Positions 17,571-25,600 of a DNA stretch of 37,195 bases are shown here, piece after piece. Position 1 is the stretch's first letter, and each line of letters opens with the position of its first letter. A model generated the notes under the pieces. That model had not been told where the DNA came from and made no database searches. It saw nothing but the letters and a program-made list of their open reading frames with translations. The position numbers and the translations under genes are program-made. The stretch is from Planctomycetota bacterium (GTDB lineage: Bacteria; Planctomycetota; Planctomycetia; Planctomycetales; Planctomycetaceae), in assembly GCA_018242565.1 (NCBI GenBank), contig JAFEBR010000055.1, forward strand, positions 1-37,195, in the 5' to 3' direction.

Positions 17571-18788
17571 TCAGTCCGGCTCACGCCGGGGTCGTTTCCA
17601 GATATTGGCCTTGGGCTTCGCTTGTTTGAGGCGTGCCAGACCGTCATCGCTCACAGCTGTTTCCGACAGGTTGATCCACACGAGCGCCGGCAGTGTGTGT
17701 AAGTGAATCAAACCAGCGTCGGTCACGCCGGTATGGCTGAGATCCAACCATTCCAGATGAGAAAGCTCGGCCAAAAAGCCCAGCCCCTCATCGGTAATCG
17801 ACGTCTGACGTAAATTCAGTGTCTCCAGTCTCTTCAATTCCCGCAGACTTCCGAGACCAGCGTCCGTGACCGGGGTATCACTGAGGTTCAGCGTTCGCAG
17901 TTCTTTCAAATGCTGCAGGTGGACAAACCCCGTCCCCGTGACGCGGGTGTTGAAGAGTTCCAATCGTCGCAAGGCCCGAAACGCACCAATGTCCTTTAAC
18001 GCGGCATCTGTCACACGGGTCGAAGTCAGGTCGAGCACCTGCAGTTCTCGAAACCCTGCCAAGTGCAGCATGCCACCGCTGGTCACCTGTGTACCCGACA
18101 GATTCAGTTCGACGACGTGCGGCAAGGTGGTCAAACGGGCCAGCGCCAGGTCGTCGAACGGAATGCCTGCCAGGCTGATTTCGAGTGACGGGTTGGCAGA
18201 CGTCAATTCAGGAACGACGCGGCCCCCCAGGCGTTCGATCGTCCGGACCATGGTCAGTCGCGCTGTTTGGCGTTCGTTCAACACCTTCGAGCGCGTTCTG
18301 GAAAATAACGACGACGAGTCTTCCAGAAAGTCTGAAAGAATCAGGCGACGCAGGCGGTCGAGGTCTGGCTCCAGCAAGCGAATGGCATCGTCGGCTGAAA
18401 TCTCTTGTGATTTAAGATCCAGCTCGTCGAGTGACGTCATAATTCTTTTGACATCGCCCGCCCCGGCCAGTTGCAGCATTTTCTTCTGGTCTGCCGACAA
18501 CGTGCCACAGATCAATTCCACGACCTGGAGCTTCTCTTTGAGCCTGGAGTTGAGAATTCCCCAGGCACCGGTCGCCGTCTGGGACGAACTCACCAGGGAA
18601 TAGGTATTCACTTTCCGCTGCGCGTCGAGTCTGGGTACCGGCGCCGAAGCTTCAACCTGGACCTCGACCTCATCATCGGCAGGCTGGGCATAACCCATTC
18701 CCGGCGACAACACACTGCACGACCAGACGCCCACCCAGATCAGGCAGGTCGTACAGCAGAACCGGATTCCGGCAGTGCGACTTGGCAT
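17571..18788 (-). CDS. Secreted leucine-rich repeat protein
   Basis: The 405-residue protein has an N-terminal signal peptide (about 1-35, ending near GYAQPADD). The region to about 200 is helical and unrecognised. Residues about 205-395 contain some seven leucine-rich repeats of about 24 residues. The repeated pattern is L..L..L.LS.T.VTDAGL..L, like the internalin-related repeats abundant in planctomycetes. Such repeats usually bind proteins or other surface ligands. It lies 179 bases downstream of the HtrA-like gene on the same strand with a strong palindrome between, so co-transcription is uncertain. A role at the cell surface or in the periplasm is inferred. Confidence 0.85.
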   Translation of the reverse strand: MPSRTAGIRFCCTTCLIWVGVWSCSVLSPGMGYAQPADDEVEVQVEASAPVPRLDAQRKVNTYSLVSSSQTATGAWGILNSRLKEKLQVVELICGTLSADQKKMLQLAGAGDVKRIMTSLDELDLKSQEISADDAIRLLEPDLDRLRRLILSDFLEDSSSLFSRTRSKVLNERQTARLTMVRTIERLGGRVVPELTSANPSLEISLAGIPFDDLALARLTTLPHVVELNLSGTQVTSGGMLHLAGFRELQVLDLTSTRVTDAALKDIGAFRALRRLELFNTRVTGTGFVHLQHLKELRTLNLSDTPVTDAGLGSLRELKRLETLNLRQTSITDEGLGFLAELSHLEWLDLSHTGVTDAGLIHLHTLPALVWINLSETAVSDDGLARLKQAKPKANIWKRPRREPD

Positions 18789-18868
18789 TCTGGAATTTTA
18801 CTCCAGAGAATTGGCGAATCCTACGTCAGTTCGCCCGACTGGCCACGTTCGCCACGTTCTGTCAGCGA

Positions 18869-18898
18869 TCGGGCTGAGCCCGGAAAGGCTCAGCCCGA
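18869..18898. repeat. Perfect 12-bp palindrome, REP-like or terminator
   Basis: TCGGGCTGAGCC (18869-18880) and GGCTCAGCCCGA (18887-18898) are exact inverted copies around a 6-base loop. It lies just after the HtrA-like gene and before the leucine-rich repeat gene on the minus strand. Without a T run it may be a dispersed repetitive palindrome, or a hairpin that ends or protects the operon transcript. Confidence 0.75.
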
Positions 18899-18967
18899 CA
18901 CCCAACACGTCGGTTGCCGCCTGGTTCAAAGAACCTCGCAGCAAACAATTCGCAGAGGCTCAACGGT

Positions 18968-20401
18968 TTACTCCGCCGGCAGCCGACGCTGCTGTTTTTG
19001 CATCCGTTTCAATTCTTCCGTCAGTTTTTCCATCTGCTCACGCAGCGAATTCATATCCCGGGCGATCGTTTCGAGTCTTTTATCGAGATCGGTGCGTTCA
19101 ACCTGGATCGACGGGACGGACACATTCGGGTCAACGACCCCTTTTAGCACGGGAATCTTCACAGGCTTGCCGTCGATTGTCTGCTCGATATATTCCAGCC
19201 TGGGCCGGCCGAGGACTCTCGCCCGCTTGATTTCATTCAAGTTTTCGACTTTCGCGTCTGCCGCGGCGGCGGTTTCGACGGGCCTGGCGCCCAAGACGAT
19301 CTCAAAGACCTGTTCATTGCCAGAACGCCTGATTTTCACTCGCACCTTCTGTCCAGCAGACCGGGCCAGAATCTTGCGGACGAGCTCGGCAGGCGATTCC
19401 ACCGGCTCATCATCGATCGCCAGAATCTGATCGTCCTTGACGATTCCAGCCTGGGCTGCCGGCGCGTCGTTCAAGGTATTGGAAACCACCGTGGACTCGG
19501 AATCGAACGCCACACCCAGCACCGCCCGCGGGATCGTCACGAGTTCCTCGCCTTTCCGGGCATCAACGAGTCGCTGGACCGCAGCAGCCGGAATGGCAAA
19601 GCCGATGTTCTGCGAGTTGCCACTGAATCCAATCACGCCAATCAACAATCCCTGTTCGTTCACCAGAGGAGCCCCCGCACTGCCCACCGCGGGAGCGGCA
19701 TCAATCTGCAGCAGATCGTGCCCCTGACCATCGACATCGCGCCCGACCGCGGCAATCATGGCGCGGCTGGCGGCCCGATCTTTCGCTCCCAGGCAATAGG
19801 TCCAGGCGACGTCATCACCAATCAAGGCCGGATCGCGAGCCGGTACCAGAAAAGGCAAATCGTTCGCTTCGACTTTCAGCAGTTGCAGCCCCGATCGCAG
19901 GTCGTTGACCAGCAATTTCGCAGGCAGCTTGCGGCGGTCACTCAGCGTGACCGTCAACTGACTGCCCGGTTTAACGACGATTTTTGTCACCACCAGTCCG
20001 TCGGCTGACACCAGAGTTCCGCTGGCCAGTCCCGCCTGATCAACGGCCGCTTGGGAGCTGGCACTGGCCAGATCGGCGTAATATTTGAAGATCTCCGCTT
20101 TTTGTTCCGACTTGAGATCCTGGAGTTGACGCAATCGGTTAACCAGGACCCGGTCTACGATCGCATCGGTCAGGCCCGATCCCGGTGGCAGGGGTTTGCC
20201 CGCATCGGCGGCCGGTTCTCCAGCCGGATCGGCATGATGCCACTCGACGCAAACGGTTGCGGCCAACGCTTTGCGGATTGTCTCCCGCTGACCGGCCAGT
20301 GCTCGACTGCACGAGACGGCCATCAGCCCCAGGCTGATGGCCAACATGGCTGCCACGCAGCGTCTCAAATGACCCTGCATCCACTGTGTGTACAAATTCA
20401 T
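18968..20401 (-). CDS. Secreted HtrA-like PDZ pseudoprotease
   Basis: The protein has 477 residues from the ATG at 20401, which has CAGGAG eight bases upstream; an in-frame ATG at 20434 lacks one. A signal sequence covers about 1-37. The trypsin-like fold of HtrA/DegP is recognisable, but the catalytic triad is gone. The His position is Val in GLVVTKIVV (136-144). The Asp position is Gly in DLRSGLQLLK, and the nucleophile Ser is Ala in GSAGAPLVN (240-248). A 70-residue insertion separates the first strand from GTLVSADG. One PDZ domain (about 296-374) and a C-terminal coiled coil (about 430-472) follow. It cannot be a normal serine protease; a binding, sensing or chaperone role is inferred. 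It starts 30 bases after the membrane protein gene. Confidence 0.88.
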   Translation of the reverse strand: MNLYTQWMQGHLRRCVAAMLAISLGLMAVSCSRALAGQRETIRKALAATVCVEWHHADPAGEPAADAGKPLPPGSGLTDAIVDRVLVNRLRQLQDLKSEQKAEIFKYYADLASASSQAAVDQAGLASGTLVSADGLVVTKIVVKPGSQLTVTLSDRRKLPAKLLVNDLRSGLQLLKVEANDLPFLVPARDPALIGDDVAWTYCLGAKDRAASRAMIAAVGRDVDGQGHDLLQIDAAPAVGSAGAPLVNEQGLLIGVIGFSGNSQNIGFAIPAAAVQRLVDARKGEELVTIPRAVLGVAFDSESTVVSNTLNDAPAAQAGIVKDDQILAIDDEPVESPAELVRKILARSAGQKVRVKIRRSGNEQVFEIVLGARPVETAAAADAKVENLNEIKRARVLGRPRLEYIEQTIDGKPVKIPVLKGVVDPNVSVPSIQVERTDLDKRLETIARDMNSLREQMEKLTEELKRMQKQQRRLPAE

Positions 20402-20430
20402 ACGCTCATTCTCCTGTTCCATGGAAATTG

Positions 20431-20964
20431 TCAAATTACGTCTTCAGAACGCTGTGTGTATTCGGGGCCGAGCAGTTGAGAAACGACCCCTTTCTCAGCC
20501 GGACTCAGCTTATCCCAATCACTTTCCGAAGTGGCCCCGGGGACGTACCAGACCGCCTGATAGCGGGTCTGACCATCCGTACCGGGTAATTCCATCAGCA
20601 AAGGGACCGGTTGTGTCAGTTCCGCCAAGGCCTGAATCAACACGGACTGAACCGATTCCCGGTGTGCACCTGGTTCGGGTTCTCTGACCGGTTCTTTGAC
20701 GACCTGCGGCTTAACAACCAGCGGCCTGACAGCCATCTGTCTGGGGGGCTCGGTGTGCCACCACACAGCCCATCCCAGGCAGGCCATCAGGCCGGCGACG
20801 GTTGTTGCTGATAGAACTCCGATCACCCTTCGCTGCCGTCGCTGCCGTTGTGCCGGTTCCTGCAGATACGCCAGCGGGCGACCGGCCGGCATGACGTCCA
20901 GCAGTCGCTGGGCCTCTTCCATGAGGCTGGCAGTCAGGGGATCGAACGGATCATTTTCGGACAT
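20431..20964 (-). CDS. Single-pass membrane protein, probable anti-sigma factor
   Basis: The 177-residue protein has a polar, arginine-rich N-terminal part of about 46 residues, one membrane segment (about 48-68) and a 109-residue C-terminal domain that should lie outside the membrane. It overlaps the ECF sigma gene by 14 bases. This overlap and the topology fit an anti-sigma factor. However, the N-terminus is short and lacks the HXXXCXXC zinc motif, and I do not recognise the family. The outer domain includes the segment RYQAVWYVPG and has no known motif. It may sense a signal together with the HtrA-like protein encoded next. The assignment rests on gene order. Confidence 0.65.
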   Translation of the reverse strand: MSENDPFDPLTASLMEEAQRLLDVMPAGRPLAYLQEPAQRQRRQRRVIGVLSATTVAGLMACLGWAVWWHTEPPRQMAVRPLVVKPQVVKEPVREPEPGAHRESVQSVLIQALAELTQPVPLLMELPGTDGQTRYQAVWYVPGATSESDWDKLSPAEKGVVSQLLGPEYTQRSEDVI

Positions 20965-21466
20965 GTTGTTTCAACCCTTTCTCCAGTGCCCCGAGCGCCA
21001 AATGCAGTCGGGACTTCACCGTCCCCAGCGGGCACTTCAAGACCTGCGCAATATCTTCGTACGAGAGTCCCTCGGCGAATCGCAGCACGACGGTTTCGCG
21101 CTGCGCCTCGGGAAGTTTCGAAACCGCGTCCCACAGTTCGGCTTTCCATTCTGTAGCCAGAAGTCCCGCATCCGGGGCCTCGCGATTCGCCTGTTGACCT
21201 CGGTTTTCCAACCAGCCTAACCAGCGTCGGAGTATCCGCTGTGCCGATCGTCTCCGCCGTCGATGCTGATTCATCAAAATCGCGTAGAGCCAGGTTTCCA
21301 CCCGACTGTGACCGCGAAACCGCGACCAGCCATCTGCCGCCTGTAACAGTGTCTCCTGAGCCAGATCGTCGGCATCCCACACGTTGCCCTGACAAAGCAG
21401 CAGCGCGGCCCGCCGAATTCGCGGGTAGATCGCGGCGATCGTGTCTTCGAAATCCTGTTCGTCCAC
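20951..21466 (-). CDS. ECF-type RNA polymerase sigma factor
   Basis: The 171-residue protein, from a GTG start, has the two-domain layout of group IV sigma factors. Region 2 (about 5-70) includes DADDLAQETLLQA and FRGHSRVETWLYAI. Region 4 (about 113-165) includes LPEAQRETVVLRF and the helix-turn-helix YEDIAQVLKCPLGTVKSRL. It directs RNA polymerase to a specific promoter set, usually when released from an anti-sigma factor. It is first in a minus-strand operon with the membrane protein and the HtrA-like protein. No Shine-Dalgarno is obvious. ECF promoters are too variable to call by eye here. Confidence 0.93.
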   Translation of the reverse strand: MDEQDFEDTIAAIYPRIRRAALLLCQGNVWDADDLAQETLLQAADGWSRFRGHSRVETWLYAILMNQHRRRRRSAQRILRRWLGWLENRGQQANREAPDAGLLATEWKAELWDAVSKLPEAQRETVVLRFAEGLSYEDIAQVLKCPLGTVKSRLHLALGALEKGLKQHVRK

Positions 21467-21750
21467 AATAAACCGATCAGCAGTGACAGAGGCTGAACGT
21501 TAATTAGTGCCCACCGACCCCAGATCGTTCACCAGAAAACGGCCGTTTCAAAGGATTTGGGAATTTCGCCCCATTTTCACCCCAAACACCATCCGGAACA
21601 ACAACCGGCAATGGCCCGTGACTCTCCCAATCCGCAGAACCGTTCAGGCACCGTTCAAAGGCTAAATCGCCAGGGGCTTTAGTTGCCCGTCGTCACTTTC
21701 CGAGCGGTCCCGGCCGTTCGAGGCGAATCGGGGAAACTGACGGATAAATA

Positions 21751-21779
21751 GAGACAGTTGTGATGCGATTGTTTATGAT
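21751..21779 (+). promoter_or_regulatory. msrA: Candidate msrA promoter
   Basis: GAGACA (21751-21756) and TATGAT (21774-21779) are 17 bases apart, with four and five consensus matches. Transcription would start near 21786 and leave a leader of about 110 bases. The stretch 21467-21750 shows no other site I can support. Confidence 0.45.
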
Positions 21780-21897
21780 ACCATGGCAAGCGCGGGGTTC
21801 GACGCCTGACGGCCACCGACCGATCCGTGCCTGTTCGCGAAATCTGATTTTCGAGGCGATCATCCCAGATCGCCCAGTCATTGGATCGGAGGGAATG

Positions 21898-22617
21898 ATG
21901 TTGAATCGCCTGGCGACCGTTGCCCTTTCCACGTTGGCCCTGTGCAGTCTGGCAGCCTGGCTTTCGGCTGCCCAGCCTCCAGCAACCGAAAAGCCACAGC
22001 CTGCGGAAAGTAAGGCCGAAAGCAAACCTCAGGCCGGCACCGAGTCCCGACCGAAACTCGAAGTGGCCACACTCGGATCGGGTTGTTTCTGGTGCGGCGA
22101 AGCGGTGTTTGAAGAAATTCGGGGCGTGAAATTAGTGGTGTCAGGATACAGCGGCGGCGACGTCGTGAATCCCACCTATGAGCAGGTCTCGACCGGAATG
22201 ACGGGCCATGCAGAAGTGATTCAGATCACCTTTGACCCGGCTGTCATTTCTTTCGACGAGATTCTCGAGATCTTCTGGAAATCACACGACCCCACCAAGC
22301 TGAACGAACAGGGTCCCGATCATGGAACCCAGTATCGCTCAGCCATTTTTTACCACAGCGAAGAACAACGCGAAGTCGCCGAAAAATCCAAACAGAAGCA
22401 CACCAAAACCCCCAAGGGTACGCGGAAGATTGTGACGGAGATCACTAAGTTCTCTGCGTTCTACCCAGCGGAGGACTACCACCAGGACTTTTTCAAGAAC
22501 AACCCGCGTTACAGATACTGTCAGGCGATCGTCAAACCGAAAGTCGCCAAGGTCCGTAAGGAATTCAAAGATCAGTTGAAAGACGCTCCGGAAAAAGACA
22601 AGCCGGGCAAGAAGTAG
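21898..22617 (+). CDS. msrA: Exported peptide-methionine (S)-S-oxide reductase
   Basis: The protein has 239 residues from the second of two adjacent ATG codons; GGAGGG ends four bases before it. A signal peptide spans about 1-26, followed by a charged linker (27-52). The MsrA domain has the catalytic motif GCFWCGE (Cys63), SGYSGG, and QVSTGMTGHAE, followed by the HDPT and DHGTQYRSAIFY segments and FYPAEDYHQDFF. A later Cys in RYRYCQ could resolve the disulfide. It repairs oxidised methionine, here outside the cytoplasm. A longer in-frame start at 21760 would lie upstream of the likely transcription start. It is divergent from the ECF operon and 59 bases upstream of the next gene. Confidence 0.94.
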   Translation: MLNRLATVALSTLALCSLAAWLSAAQPPATEKPQPAESKAESKPQAGTESRPKLEVATLGSGCFWCGEAVFEEIRGVKLVVSGYSGGDVVNPTYEQVSTGMTGHAEVIQITFDPAVISFDEILEIFWKSHDPTKLNEQGPDHGTQYRSAIFYHSEEQREVAEKSKQKHTKTPKGTRKIVTEITKFSAFYPAEDYHQDFFKNNPRYRYCQAIVKPKVAKVRKEFKDQLKDAPEKDKPGKK

Positions 22618-22676
22618 ACCGCGGCCATTTCCGGATGACAGAGAGCACGTGACCTGTGATGCAGTCGAGAGTGCGC

Positions 22677-25600
22677 ATGAGCGGAAGAGAGCCTGACTCT
22701 GTCCGGATGGCGCCCACGGTGCGGTACGTGCTCTGCCTGGTGCTGGCTGTCGTAACCGGGGCCGCCGGTTCGGCGCCGATTCGGGCCCAGCAATTCGTTC
22801 CCGGAGGTCAGAGTGCCACGACACCTCCTGCGCCCGATTTAAATGTGGGAGCCAGTCCCACGACCCGCGAACTGTCTAAACGTTTCGAGCGGGCCCTGAA
22901 ACTGATCGGGGAAGAGAACTTCGCCGAAGCGTCGCGTCTCCTGCAGACGATTCTCGACAGCGACGAAGATGTTTTCATCCGGTCAGAAACCTCAGCCGAA
23001 GTCGCCGACCAGAGCCTGAAGCTCAAAGTGCACCAATTGCTGCTGACGTGGTCGAACGAGGGGCGCGAAGCGTACGAACGACAACAGGGTGCGGCGGCCC
23101 GGCGCCTGCTGGATGACGCGATCAAGACCCACGATCTCGAAGCCATCGCACTCGTGGCCCGACGGTACTTCCACACACAGGCGGGACATGAAGCCACCTA
23201 CCGTTTAGCCGCCGACCATTCCGATCACGATCGGCCCCTGCAGGCGGCGATTGGCTACGACCGATTGTTATCGATTCCCGGAGGGGCCAGCCGCTTCGAA
23301 CCCTACTTGTCGATCCGGTGCGCGACGAGTTGGTTGCGAACCGGTCTGCCCGACAAGGCGCGCGAAGTCCTGGCACAACTGCAGCAGCGACATCCCCAGA
23401 AAACTCTCAAGATCGGCGGGCGTACTCTCGATGTGTATGCCGACCCGGCCGCGGCCCTGACGTGGCTGGCGGCGACAACCGGCGATCCTCCGGCGGACTC
23501 GGGGAACAGTCCCCTGAACTGGACCACCGTGGGGGGCGATGCCGCTCGCAACGCTCCCAGTTCCGGCGGCAGCCCCTATCTCAATCGCGGGTGGCGCTCG
23601 AGCACGATTGAAGGCTCAACGAACCTGCATGAGCACGATGTCGCCCTGACACGGGCGTTCGACGCACAACGCCAATTGACGTCAGGCACCGAAGACGAAG
23701 TCGTGGGGCCGGTTATTTCCTCCATGCAGCCCCTGGTGGTCGGAGACCTCGTCATCGCCCGCAGCATGGGAGACATCCGGGCGTATGACCTGACGTCGGG
23801 ACGGCTGGCCTGGGCAACCGGTGAAAAAGACCAGGCGCTGCATGATGTCATTCAGTCTGGGTTTGGAATTCCCACTCCCCAGGCACAACCCGTCGGCAGT
23901 TCACAACTCGCAGCGGCGATTCTGCAGCGAGGCTGGGATGATGCCAGTTTCGGGACCCTCAGCAGCGATGGCGACCTCGTGTTTGCCCTCGAAGATCTGC
24001 CGATCAATCCTCCCAACCTCGATCAGAACCCGCTGCGGTCGTTTCAGACTCATAATCGCCTGGTCGCGTACGACGCCCGGTCAGGATCTCTGGTCTGGGA
24101 AATTGGCGGTCCGTCGAGTGCTCCCGATGACCCGTTGTCCTCGTCGTTTTTTCTCGGCCCCCCACTCGTCCTTGATCGACGCCTGTTCTGCCTCGTGGAA
24201 ACGGGGGGTGATGTTCGAGTTGTCGTGCTTATCCCACGGACCGGCCAGGTCGAATGGCAGCAGACGCTGACCACGCTCACACCATCAGAACTGTCGGTCG
24301 CCATTGCCCGCAGACTGTCGGGCCTGACTCCCTCGTTTTCGGGAGACATTCTCGTCTGCCCGATCGGTGCCGAACAGGTAGTCGGCCTGAGCCTGTCGCA
24401 GCGGATGCTGCTGTGGCGGTACCGATTGAAACAACCGGCCGAGCTGATCGATCCGGTCGATCCACGCCGTCGGCTGATGCGCCAACGGGGTTTGAACCCC
24501 GCTCGGATGTCCGCCAACATGTCGGGCGACCAGAATCGCTGGCTCGATTCCCAGGCGCTGATCGCCGACCTGCGGGTCATCGTCACCCCCCGCGGTGCCG
24601 ATGAACTGTACTGCCTGAATCTTCTGGATGGTTCCCTGGTGTGGAAGAAACCACGCGGTGAGGGCTTGTTCGTCGCCGGGGTCCATCACGGCAAACTGCT
24701 CGTCGTCGGCCGCAATTTCGTCACGGCTCTTAAACTTGGCGACGGAGAGCCCGCCTGGCCGGAACCCGCGCGCCTGCCGCGACCAAGCGGTCGAGGATTC
24801 ATGGCCGGAGAATTTCTGCACCTGCCGCTGCTCACGGCCGAGGTCGCATCGATCAACCTGCTCGATGGTCGGGTGGTCGCCCGTTCGCGATCACAGGCAG
24901 GCAACGTTCCGGGGAACCTTGCTGCCGTGCGTGGCACCGTCGTCTCACAGGGTGCCGATTTTGTCGAAGCCTACCGTCAACTGGATGCTCTCGAAGCCGA
25001 AATTGCCGATCGACTGGCGAAGAATCAAGACGATCCCCAGGCCTTGAAGCTGCGAGGTGAAATTCAGTTGCAGCGGGGCAAGTCGATCGAAGCGTATCAG
25101 GATCTCAAGCGGGCCCTCGAACTCGATCCCAATGACGCAGGCATTCGCTCGCTGCTGGTGGGCAGCCTGCTCGAAGGCATGCGTGTCGATTTCGACAAGT
25201 ATCGCAAACTCGACAGCGAGATCGAATCGCTGGTGAGCACTCCCCAGGAACGCTCGACTCATCTCTGGCTGAAAATTCTCGGTTTGACACGTGCCGGAGA
25301 TGGTCCGGCGGCACTGGCTGCCCTGCTCAAATTCGGTGATCCCCACATCGCCGACCAGGAATTCGAACGTATCGATGCAGAACTCTCGGTGCGTCGCGAT
25401 CGCCTGGTGCGGGCTCGGGCCGCCGAGTTGTTTGCCACCGCCTCGCCACAACTTCAACAGGAAGTGCTCCGCACGATCGCTGGTCAGGTCGACACGTATC
25501 TCGGCCAGAATGATCAGGCCGCACTGCGGCGACTGTTTCGATATTTCCAACTGCCACTCGCGGGCAGTCCGCTCGACCAGTTGAACGCCAACCTGCCCCT

